A stretch of DNA of 64,000 nt, taken from Phyllobacterium trifolii (lineage in GTDB: Bacteria; Pseudomonadota; Alphaproteobacteria; Rhizobiales; Rhizobiaceae). The DNA lies in the NCBI RefSeq assembly GCF_014192095.1, contig NZ_JACHXN010000024.1, positions 1-64,000 on the forward strand, given 5' to 3'. The number at the start of each line of letters is the position of its first letter. The stretch's first letter is position 1. Below, in pieces: positions 34,152 through 42,072 of the stretch. The notes beneath the pieces are model-generated. The model saw only the letters and a list, made by a program, of their open reading frames with translations, searched no databases and was not told where the DNA came from. Both the position numbers and the translations under genes were made by a program.

Positions 34152-35291
34152 CTATTGCTGTGCCGGAAATGCGCGGCAATCCGTGTGCGACCAGCCGAGC
34201 CTAATTCGTTGAGCTTCTGTCGTTGTCGTTTCAGGGCCAACCTTCACGCTCAGCAGTTGGCCATTGTCGAGCCGCGCAAGGAGCCGCAAATGATCGCCGA
34301 GATAGATCCTTCCCTCGACAGTCGCCTCGAAATCGTTCTCCTCATCGGCAGCCGCAGCGATCCGAATGCATTCAGGGCGGATGGCGACTTGGCATGAGGT
34401 TCCTTGAGCTCCAATGTCGATGGCAGTCGCGCGGAGGCATCCGCCACCCTTCAAGGCTACTTGGCAAACATTGCCAGAAACCTGTTCGATAACGCCTTCG
34501 AGCGTGTTGTTCTCGCCGATAAAACCCGCGACGAAGGGACTCTCCGGTTTTTTGTACAAACTGTCCGGCGTGCCGATCTGGGCGATGCCGCCATTGTTGA
34601 ATACGGCGACGCGATCCGACATGGTCAGCGCTTCGCTCTGATCGTGGGTGACGTAAACGATGGTCACTCCCAACATGGAATGAAGCTGCTTGATCTCAAG
34701 CTGCATGTGTTCGCGCAGTTTCTTATCAAGCGCTCCAAGCGGCTCGTCCATGAGAACAAGGCTCGGTTCGAACACCAAGGCTCGCGCCAGTGCAACGCGC
34801 TGCTGCTGCCCACCCGAGAGCTGCCCAGGCCGACGGTCGCCGAACTTCCGCAGCTGGATCATATCCAGCGCTTTATGGACGCGAGTGGTTACATCAGCTT
34901 TCGGAAGTTTGCGTACGGAAAGCGGGAACCCGACATTCTCCTCGACAGTCATGTGCGGAAACAGCGCATAGTTTTGGAAGACCATGCCAATGTTGCGTTC
35001 ATAGGGTGGTCGACGGTCGACAGATTGCCCGTCTAACATGATGCTGCCGTTGGTTGGACGCTCGAAGCCCGCCAGCATATTCAGCGTGGTCGTTTTGCCG
35101 GAGCCTGAAGGCCCGAGCAATGTGAGGAACTCGCCCTTTGCCACATGCATGTTGAGCCGTGTCACTGCAAACGTACGGCCGTCGTAGGACTTCTCGACGT
35201 CGACGAATTCGACAAAGCGATCGGGTTCCGCGTGAGAGACGCTTTTCGCAGCTAACATTTCGAATTGTCTATTGGTATGCGCGACCATCAT
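34152..35291 (-). CDS. ABC transporter ATPase (PotA-like)
   Basis: A 379-residue ATPase, first gene of the minus-strand transporter operon. Motifs: Walker A GPSGSGKTT, Q-loop VFQNYALFPHM, LSGGQQQRV signature, Walker B LVLMDEPLGALD, VTHDQSEAL. The C-terminal TOBE domain ends the protein. I take the ATG at 35291 because it overlaps (ATGA) the stop of a 14-codon upstream frame that has a very strong ribosome site; a GTG three codons upstream is an alternative. Divergent from the MocR gene, with direct repeats between them. Confidence 0.91.
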   Translation of the reverse strand: MMVAHTNRQFEMLAAKSVSHAEPDRFVEFVDVEKSYDGRTFAVTRLNMHVAKGEFLTLLGPSGSGKTTTLNMLAGFERPTNGSIMLDGQSVDRRPPYERNIGMVFQNYALFPHMTVEENVGFPLSVRKLPKADVTTRVHKALDMIQLRKFGDRRPGQLSGGQQQRVALARALVFEPSLVLMDEPLGALDKKLREHMQLEIKQLHSMLGVTIVYVTHDQSEALTMSDRVAVFNNGGIAQIGTPDSLYKKPESPFVAGFIGENNTLEGVIEQVSGNVCQVALKGGGCLRATAIDIGAQGTSCQVAIRPECIRIAAAADEENDFEATVEGRIYLGDHLRLLARLDNGQLLSVKVGPETTTTEAQRIRLGWSHTDCRAFPAQQ

Positions 35292-35332
35292 TGGATCCAC
35301 GCTGCTTCACGCAACCAAAGTTTTGGGCACAT
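35288..35332 (-). CDS. Putative leader peptide translationally coupled to the ABC ATPase
   Basis: A 14-codon frame, MCPKLWLREAAWIQ, begins at an ATG preceded by GAGGAGGAG four bases away, the best ribosome site in the region. Its TGA overlaps the ATPase ATG by four bases (ATGA). The ATPase start itself has no ribosome site of its own, so the leader may load ribosomes for it by coupling. Two of fourteen codons are Trp. Alternatively the strong site simply reaches the downstream start, and the peptide is incidental. Confidence 0.45.
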   Translation of the reverse strand: MCPKLWLREAAWIQ

Positions 35333-35367
35333 CTGCTCCTCCTCGGGGATCGTTGAACTTATATGAT

Positions 35368-35408
35368 CATACAATCGGCCATTAGTGGGATAATGAACCA
35401 TACAATCG
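35368..35408 (+). promoter_or_regulatory. Direct repeats, probable MocR-family operator
   Basis: CATACAATCG occurs twice in the same orientation, at 35368-35377 and 35399-35408, starts 31 bases apart, or three helical turns. A third, inverted near copy lies at 35481-35491 (CGATTGTTTGG, one mismatch). MocR/GabR-type dimers are known to bind two direct repeats at about this spacing. The sites lie between the ATPase start (35291, minus) and the MocR start (35546, plus), so they could control both. Confidence 0.58.
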
Positions 35409-35545
35409 CTATGTCAAGTTTTAATTGTGTGGTATTTTCAACAAAAATTATGTTGATTGAAAAGTTATCCTACATGAATTCGATTGTTTGGCCATTTGTC
35501 GTATGGTACAAGCCGGATGTTAACGCGCAGAATGGCTCAATATTG

Positions 35546-36934
35546 ATGATGCAAGATTTGCAGCTTTCCGGAGGCGAAGGCCCCGTTTACCGTCGCCTTG
35601 CGGACGCAATTGCCGACCGGATCGCGAGCGGTCTGCTCACTGCCGGCGAGCGGCTGCCGCCCCAACGGGAGATCGCCCAAAGCCTTGGAATCAATGTAAC
35701 AACCGTAACGCGGGCTTTCTCCACGCTTCAGGAGCGCGGGCTTATCGATGCGCGGCCAGGCAGGGGCATGCTTGTCGCGGATCAGAAGAATGACGCTGGG
35801 GCTGGCTTCGTTTCTGCTCCAAGCGAAGAGGCAGGTATCGTCGACCTTTCGATCAACCGCCCCGCTACCAATGCCTATCTCGACGTTTTCACAGCGCTTC
35901 TGCCACGACTTGCCAAGAACCGCCACTATGATTCAATTCAGGACTACCATCCTGCCGAGGGGCCGCTCTGGGCACGAACGGCAGTGGCGGATTGGCTGAA
36001 GCCGGTTGCGGGTGACGGCGATCCGGGGAGGGTTGTACTGACAATCGGTGCCCAGCATGCCCTCGACTGCGTCCTTAGTGCCGTGACCCAGAAAAGCGAC
36101 GTCATTCTAGCCGATGAAGTGACGTACCAGGGCATCAATGCCCTCTGTCGCTCGCACGGTCTCGACCTGCGGGGCCTCGCGATGGACAAGGGTGGGCTCA
36201 GGCCTGACGCCTTCGACGCCGCCTGCGTACAATGGCGACCGAGAGCGGTTTTCTTGGTGCCCAGCCTGCATAATCCGACAACAATCACCCTCTCGGAAAC
36301 GCGACGCAGAGAAATTGTTGAAATAGCGCGGCGACACAATGTGCTTATCATCGAAGATGATGTCTACCGTCCGCTGCTCAACGAGTCCCCGCCGTCGTTC
36401 GCTAGTCTCGAACCGGAACTAACCGTTTATATCGGCGGATTTTCCAAGTGCGTGGCGCCGGGATTGAGGTTTGGCTTTGCTATTGGGCCGCGATTCATGA
36501 TGGGGCAGGTGGCGGCAGCGCTCCGGATCAACTGCTGGAGCGTTAATCCGATGGCGGCGCTGATCGCAACCATTCTACTCGAAGAGGGCACCGCGGTTGA
36601 GGTGATAGACGCCCAGAAAGCGGAGCTTTCACAACGGCAACACATTCTCATCGAAATGCTTGGAGACTTCGATCTTCAGACCGATGTGACCTCAACCCAT
36701 GCTTGGTTACACTTGCCCGAACCTTGGCGCGGCGCCAGCTTTGCCCGCACGTGCCTGCAGCGGGGCGTTGGTGTTTTGCCTGGTGATGCTTTCGCAGTCG
36801 GACGTGAACCCGTACAGCACGGCGTACGCATCAATATCGGTGCGGCGCGCTCCCGGGACGACCTCCGGCGTGCTCTGAAGATAATGCGCGAATTGCTGGA
36901 AGCAGGACATCTGCAGATTCCGGGTTTCGTGTAG
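35546..36934 (+). CDS. MocR/GabR-family regulator (GntR HTH plus aminotransferase-like domain)
   Basis: A 462-residue regulator. The N-terminus is a GntR winged helix (VYRRLADAIADRIASGLLTAGERLPPQREIAQSLGINVTTVTRAF, about residues 14-58), followed by a class I aminotransferase-like domain. The PLP-binding lysine is in GGFSKCVAPGLRFGFAIG. The frame is open to 35363, but that would bury the operator repeats in the gene; the ATG pair at 35546/35549 gives the usual length. It likely uses PLP and an amine or amino-acid ligand to switch the divergent ABC transporter and the downstream oxidase. Confidence 0.9.
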   Translation: MMQDLQLSGGEGPVYRRLADAIADRIASGLLTAGERLPPQREIAQSLGINVTTVTRAFSTLQERGLIDARPGRGMLVADQKNDAGAGFVSAPSEEAGIVDLSINRPATNAYLDVFTALLPRLAKNRHYDSIQDYHPAEGPLWARTAVADWLKPVAGDGDPGRVVLTIGAQHALDCVLSAVTQKSDVILADEVTYQGINALCRSHGLDLRGLAMDKGGLRPDAFDAACVQWRPRAVFLVPSLHNPTTITLSETRRREIVEIARRHNVLIIEDDVYRPLLNESPPSFASLEPELTVYIGGFSKCVAPGLRFGFAIGPRFMMGQVAAALRINCWSVNPMAALIATILLEEGTAVEVIDAQKAELSQRQHILIEMLGDFDLQTDVTSTHAWLHLPEPWRGASFARTCLQRGVGVLPGDAFAVGREPVQHGVRINIGAARSRDDLRRALKIMRELLEAGHLQIPGFV

Positions 36935-36943
36935 GAGAATCTG

Positions 36944-38191
36944 GTGAGCAGGCCAAGGAATATCGAAATCGCAATCGTTGGCGCTGGCGTCATAGGTCTG
37001 ACTATCGCGCTGCGATTGGCGTCAGAGGGGCGCGAGGTCCTTATGATCGACCCGAACGAACCTGGTTCGGGAGCGTCGTTCGGAAATGCCGGAACATTTG
37101 CAGACTACGCTTGCGTGCCAGTGGGCAACCCGGATGTTCTCAAAAATCTGCCGCGACTATTGTTCGATGCCAACAGCCCGTTTTCATTGCGTTGGGCAGC
37201 ACTCTTCCAGATTTCACCTTGGCTGGTGCAGTTTGTACGTCAATCCCTGCCTGCGGCTGCCCGCGCAAATGCTGCTGCTCTGGCAGACTTGCTGGTCGAA
37301 GCCCTGCCGGCCTGGGAAGAGATGGCGGTGGAAGCTGGAGCCGAAAAACTCATGCGCAGGAACGGCTGTCTTTATGTGCAGCAAAACACGAGCAACCGCT
37401 CCCGCGGGTCGTGGGCTCATACGATTCGGTGCGAGCTCGGGATGCGTCAGGAAACACTCAGTGCGGAGGAAGTGGCTGCGATGGAGCCGACGCTTCCGCG
37501 GTTCGAGGGCTCCGGCGTCTTTTTCCCCGACTCTATACATGTCACGGATCCGAGCGCGTTGATGCGTCAGCTTTCTGCAGCAGGAAACGCCAAAGGCGTG
37601 GACGTTCATAGATCGCGAGTGGTTAATCTCAAAATCAATGGTGATCGGACGCATCTCAGCGGGCCTGATCTCGATCTGACGGCTAAAACCGTAGTGATCG
37701 CGGCTGGTGCTTTTTCCAGGGAACTCGCTTTGCAGGCGGGGGACAGGATTCCGCTCGAAACCGAGCGCGGTTATCATCTCGAATATACAACGGAAAGTCC
37801 GCTGCTCCAGCGTCCTGTTTGTCCGACCCATCTCGGATTTTACATGACGCCGATGGCCGGCAGGCTTCGGGTTGCTGGCACGGTGGAACTTGGAGGAACC
37901 TCGGCTGGCCCCAATCCTTCGCGGTTTGAACTCCTGGACCGCGGAGTCCGGCAGTATTTCCCCGAATTGGACCAGGCTTCATCGAAGTGGCTGGGTTTCA
38001 GGCCTTCTCTACCGGATTCCCGGCCGGTCATTGGACGGAGCCGCAATAGCGATAATGTGGTGTACGCCTTTGGCCATGGCCATCTCGGACTCACCTTGGC
38101 CGCCATCACGAGCAGATTAGTCGCTGGTCTCATCAACGGCAACACGGACCCGGTGACGGCGCGCTTCACTCCAGAACGATTTGGCTCATGA
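36944..38191 (+). CDS. FAD-dependent amino-acid/amine dehydrogenase (DadA-like)
   Basis: A 415-residue flavoprotein of the DAO family starting at a GTG with AGGAG six bases upstream, nine bases after the MocR gene. FAD motif IAIVGAGVIGLTIALRLASEG at about residues 8-28, KTVVIAAGAFSREL in the middle, and RPSLPDSRPVIGRS plus YAFGHGHLGLTLAAITSRLVA near the end, all typical of DadA-type D-amino acid dehydrogenases. It would oxidatively deaminate the amine imported by the divergent transporter. Substrate not proven. Confidence 0.88.
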   Translation: MSRPRNIEIAIVGAGVIGLTIALRLASEGREVLMIDPNEPGSGASFGNAGTFADYACVPVGNPDVLKNLPRLLFDANSPFSLRWAALFQISPWLVQFVRQSLPAAARANAAALADLLVEALPAWEEMAVEAGAEKLMRRNGCLYVQQNTSNRSRGSWAHTIRCELGMRQETLSAEEVAAMEPTLPRFEGSGVFFPDSIHVTDPSALMRQLSAAGNAKGVDVHRSRVVNLKINGDRTHLSGPDLDLTAKTVVIAAGAFSRELALQAGDRIPLETERGYHLEYTTESPLLQRPVCPTHLGFYMTPMAGRLRVAGTVELGGTSAGPNPSRFELLDRGVRQYFPELDQASSKWLGFRPSLPDSRPVIGRSRNSDNVVYAFGHGHLGLTLAAITSRLVAGLINGNTDPVTARFTPERFGS

Positions 38192-38416
38192 CCGATACAA
38201 AGTCTCGTCGACGGGTGGTTTCCGTGCTGCGGTAACCAAGAGGTTGCAACAGAACTGTTAAGGGGGTTTTCCAGGAAGTCAGGACAAAACTTAAAGAACG
38301 GCCTATAAAAGTTCGTGCTCTGGGCTTTCAACCTGCAGCTTGAGCTAGGAAGGAGGACACCAATCGAGTTAGACTGGTACGCTTTGTTTTCCGCTAACTC
38401 TCCTCAGGGAACGATC

Positions 38417-38692
38417 ATGAACAGACCAATAACGGCTCTTCTTGCTTTGGTCTTAGCGATCAGCTTGCATTCCCCGGTTGCATTTGCCGAAGTGGACAGT
38501 GCAGCGCAGCTCGCAACTATCAACAAGATCATAAGAGGGGAGGGAAAGCCTGGTGAAACCGCTACAGCGAAAAACGGGGAAGTTATTTACACCGTTTTAT
38601 TAGGTGGCATCGTTGAAATCAGAAATTTGCGCTACAACACCGTACAACGGTTCAGTACAATAAAACCGAACGATAACAACAGGTCAAAATAA
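38417..38692 (+). CDS. Small secreted protein of unknown function
   Basis: A 91-residue protein with a clear signal peptide (residues 1-24, SPVAFA-EV). The ATG has AGGGA seven bases upstream; an earlier in-frame ATG lacks one. The mature part (about 67 residues) has alternating hydrophobic residues (EVIYTVLLGGIVEIRNLRYN) suggesting a small beta structure, and a basic, polar tail. No family recognised. It stands alone between the DadA-like gene and the convergent cellulose operon. Confidence 0.65.
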   Translation: MNRPITALLALVLAISLHSPVAFAEVDSAAQLATINKIIRGEGKPGETATAKNGEVIYTVLLGGIVEIRNLRYNTVQRFSTIKPNDNNRSK

Positions 38693-38710
38693 CAAGGTTT
38701 CCGATCTCCC

Positions 38711-41023
38711 TCAGTACTCCTTGTTCCGTATTGCCCTGACCGTTGCCATACCCCGCAAGCCGTCCTTGCTGCCCGTAGCCGCCACGGCTTCAAACACCCG
38801 CTGCGCATCGGATAGGCGATTCAAATTCAGGTAAGCATAACCGCGCAGAACCATGAGGTCGTTGCGCTCCGGTGCTATGCGCGCCCGTTGGTCAAGTGCG
38901 AGCAAGGCTTCGTTGTAGCGGCCGGCGGTAAAAGAATCCGTGGCGCGGGAGGCCAGCAGGGCGGTGTCGAGTTCGATCTGCCGTGATTGTCGCTGCCGCG
39001 CTTTGGACGCGGCGACAGCCGCCTTGTCGGCAAGTCCAGCACGGAGATAAGCGAGGCTCTGACCGTAGGCGGCGTCGCTCTTGGCCGCTTCCGATCGGCT
39101 GAGTAAACCTCGTTCGAATGCTGCCGCCGCTTCAAGTGGACGGTTCATGTCCATCAGGCACCAGCCGCGCGTCACTGCGCGGTCGGGCGAGAGCGTTTGC
39201 GGATCGATCGTTGTCGTGCAGCCGCGAGATGCACGCTGGCCGGTGTTGACCGTCGTTTGCTGCAGGGAACGTGTACGTCGCGGTTCTGGGGCCGGTTGCA
39301 GTGGTTCGGTTTGATATTGCGAATTCTGTGGCTGGGTAGCCCTGGTCCGCGCGATGGTTTCGGCAACCCGGTCTGCAAGAGTAGGGGCAAGCGTCGTACT
39401 GAGCGGAGTGGCTGCGACACCTGAACCGTCTTGGGGAAGTGTTGCTCCCGGATTTGTTGTTGGTTGGGTCGCCGTCAAGGTATCGGTACCAAAGCGCTCC
39501 GGTGACGGAACCAGACCGCGTTGACGCGTGTTGCGCAATTCCCCCAGCCGCGCAATCCGGTCGGACTTGCCTGCCCAGCGCCGCTGGATATCGGCGACTC
39601 CCGCCGTGTCGCCAAGCTGCTCGCGGGTTAGAACCAGACCATAGGATGATGGCTCGTCGTCGGGTTTCCATAGAAGTGCTGTTGAAAACCAGCCGGACGC
39701 CGTCTCGAACTGGTTGAGGAGGTAGGCATACCAGCCGAGCTGCTGTGCCGCATTGGCGTCCTTGGCCATCATGACTTCCGGAACCATACGTTGCAGTATC
39801 GCCGGAGCAATCTCGACAGGTGGGTCTTGTGCTAGAAGATTTGCAACGGCAGCCATATAAACGGCTTTCGCACCGTCTGAACTGTCGCGCCATTCATAGA
39901 TGGTTGCCTCGGCTTCTGCCGGCCGCGACTGCGCGATCATTGCAAGCGCGAGGCCCTGCGAAGACGAGGCCGCATTTTCACGGTCATGGGAAAGCCTGAA
40001 CCATTTTTCGGCGGACACCGGGTCGTTGCGACGGAGGTAGTACCAGCCAAGGATCAACGGGTCGGAAGGCTCGACAATGTCATTCGCCAGTTTCTCGACA
40101 CGGCTCATATCGGCTGGCGATACCGCCAGTTTTGGGTCTGAGCCCGCGTCGGCAACTGCCTTTCGTGCGAGGTCATTGCGAATGGAATCGAATTCCTTGC
40201 CGCCGTCCTTATTCGTCTTTTCTCTTGCGAGCAAAACGTCGAGGTCGGTCCGGCTCAATAGTGGCAACGCTTTCTGAACTGTCGCCAGCCGCTCTTCGGG
40301 CTTGGTGCAGTTGTCGAGAATATACCCATAGGCGTCTTTGGCCCGTGCCGCACGGTCAGTCTTGGCAAATGCTTCGGCAACCCGCCAGAGCACATCGACA
40401 TCGCTGCAAGTCAAAAGACTGTTGTGGGACGAACCGATGCGGATGACGGTATCATACTGCTTGAGGTCTGATGCGTTGATTAATTGCTCACGTGATTCTG
40501 CAAGCTCCACCAGCTGCAACATATCCGCCGGAGGCTTCCAGCCCGGCTCGGAGGTCTGTCGTTCCTGAATGGCTTTGCGCAGTTCCGGGAGTTTGCCAGC
40601 TGCATAAAGCTTCCACATCGCATCGAGCGCCGTGTCGGCTTGGGGAGCCACGGAGGTTGGATCATCAGGAGGCGTCCACCCGGGGTAAAGTGCGCGCAAA
40701 CGTGCGATCTCCGCTTCGAGCCTGCGCTTGTCTCCTTGACGGGCGAAATAGCGAAGCGCCGTTTCATCCACCTTAGGCGCAGGCGCTGCACCGGGCGCTG
40801 GTGCAGCAGGCTTGGGAGCTTGCGTTTTCGGTGCCCGCCCGGACTGAACTACGACATAACCATCTTGGGCTTGCGCGTCCTGCGCCGGATCCCCACTCTC
40901 AGGCATTGCCGGACGGACTGAGCCGTTCGTGGTTGCGAGAGCTGGAACATAGTCCAACTGAACCGCGGCTACTCCGGCAAAGGCGGCGATAATGGGAAGA
41001 ATGAGCAGTGTCGACTTCTTCAT
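38711..41023 (-). CDS. bcsK: Cellulose operon TPR protein (BcsK-like)
   Basis: A 770-residue periplasmic protein, last gene of the bcs operon. Start MKKSTLLILP by ATGA overlap with the bcsZ stop. A signal anchor (residues 1-30) is followed by a Pro/Ala linker (about 65-85) and many helical TPR-like repeats (AAQQLGWYAYLLNQFETASGWFSTAL, AVTRGWCLMDMNRPLEAAAAFERGLL, LMVLRGYAYLNLNRLSDAQRVFEAVA). It lacks the C-terminal beta-barrel of BcsC. Type III bcs operons of Agrobacterium-like bacteria have such a TPR protein (BcsK) in place of BcsC. It probably scaffolds glucan export in the periplasm. Confidence 0.75.
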   Translation of the reverse strand: MKKSTLLILPIIAAFAGVAAVQLDYVPALATTNGSVRPAMPESGDPAQDAQAQDGYVVVQSGRAPKTQAPKPAAPAPGAAPAPKVDETALRYFARQGDKRRLEAEIARLRALYPGWTPPDDPTSVAPQADTALDAMWKLYAAGKLPELRKAIQERQTSEPGWKPPADMLQLVELAESREQLINASDLKQYDTVIRIGSSHNSLLTCSDVDVLWRVAEAFAKTDRAARAKDAYGYILDNCTKPEERLATVQKALPLLSRTDLDVLLAREKTNKDGGKEFDSIRNDLARKAVADAGSDPKLAVSPADMSRVEKLANDIVEPSDPLILGWYYLRRNDPVSAEKWFRLSHDRENAASSSQGLALAMIAQSRPAEAEATIYEWRDSSDGAKAVYMAAVANLLAQDPPVEIAPAILQRMVPEVMMAKDANAAQQLGWYAYLLNQFETASGWFSTALLWKPDDEPSSYGLVLTREQLGDTAGVADIQRRWAGKSDRIARLGELRNTRQRGLVPSPERFGTDTLTATQPTTNPGATLPQDGSGVAATPLSTTLAPTLADRVAETIARTRATQPQNSQYQTEPLQPAPEPRRTRSLQQTTVNTGQRASRGCTTTIDPQTLSPDRAVTRGWCLMDMNRPLEAAAAFERGLLSRSEAAKSDAAYGQSLAYLRAGLADKAAVAASKARQRQSRQIELDTALLASRATDSFTAGRYNEALLALDQRARIAPERNDLMVLRGYAYLNLNRLSDAQRVFEAVAATGSKDGLRGMATVRAIRNKEY

Positions 41024-42072
41024 AGGCATTCCGGATGTTGGCCGTAGACAAAGGATAGCGACAACAAATGGAGTGTCGATGGATAATAAAGTGTTGGCCG
41101 GAAGGACCTTACGCTTTCGGGAAGCTTCTTCTTGTCGAGTACGCAATCGACCAGCGCAGGAATAATTGTGTAACCGGGGTCGGTCAGGGTCTCTGTCGCA
41201 GTTCCGCTCGGAATATCGACAATCGCGACGTTTGTACCGTCAGGCGACATGCCCTGGCGCAGCGGTTCGAGCTGTGCGCGATCGGTGACACCGGCGCGCA
41301 TCATATAGAGCGGGATGCGCAAGGCATTGTAGCCGAATTCAGGCGGGAATCCCTTGGCTGGCTTGAAAACTGTTCTTGCGGAGATCCAGTCAGCAGGCAA
41401 AGAGCGTGGACCCCCGCGCGCGACATCGATCAATGACAAGCCATCCTTGCCAAGCCTGTTCCAATCAGTCGCTTGGTCGAGGGCTGCAAATTTCGGGAAA
41501 ACCTCAAAAATCCAGTAGGAGAGGTTGATAACCGGGCCGTCCTCGCGATCAGCCGCCGAAAAACCGGTAACGCCAGGGAGCAGCAGAAGCTGCTTTTGAG
41601 CCTCGATCACATTTGCTTTGCCGATGGCCCGGATCATGGTTTTCGCGGTCGCCGTCAGATCATTGCGGTTCCAACCGGAACCGGCGAGAGTCAATGCGTA
41701 TGCAATCAATATGTCGCCGTCGGAGGCGTTGTTGCTGTCGGTCACATGCGGCTTACTGTTGGGGTCCCATTTCCATACGGCAAGGCCATCGTCACGCAAC
41801 AGAAACTCCGTGCGCGTGAACGACCAGATGAGGTCGAAATCTGCCTTGCTGTTGGCAAGGTACGCAAGGAGCAATCCATAACCCTGGCTCTCACTGTGGC
41901 TGATTTTACCGTTGGCGTCGTCGATAACACGGCCGCTCGTGTCGACGAAATGCGACTTGTAGGCCTGCCAGTCATCCGGCTTTACGTGAGCCTTTGCCGA
42001 TGTTTGCCCCATGGAAGTGTTGCTCCAAACAAGAGCCGCGAGAACTGCCAAGGCAAGACTGTACAGCCTCAT
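41020..42072 (-). CDS. bcsZ: Cellulase BcsZ (glycoside hydrolase family 8)
   Basis: A 350-residue secreted endo-1,4-beta-glucanase with a signal peptide (residues 1-22). GH8 landmarks: ISHSESQGYGLLLAYLANS with E61 as the likely general acid, VWKWDP and NASDGDILIAYAL with the conserved Asp pair (D118, D120). It overlaps bcsB by four bases. In cellulose operons this periplasmic enzyme trims misplaced glucan and is needed for normal polymer output. Confidence 0.94.
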   Translation of the reverse strand: MRLYSLALAVLAALVWSNTSMGQTSAKAHVKPDDWQAYKSHFVDTSGRVIDDANGKISHSESQGYGLLLAYLANSKADFDLIWSFTRTEFLLRDDGLAVWKWDPNSKPHVTDSNNASDGDILIAYALTLAGSGWNRNDLTATAKTMIRAIGKANVIEAQKQLLLLPGVTGFSAADREDGPVINLSYWIFEVFPKFAALDQATDWNRLGKDGLSLIDVARGGPRSLPADWISARTVFKPAKGFPPEFGYNALRIPLYMMRAGVTDRAQLEPLRQGMSPDGTNVAIVDIPSGTATETLTDPGYTIIPALVDCVLDKKKLPESVRSFRPTLYYPSTLHLLSLSFVYGQHPECL

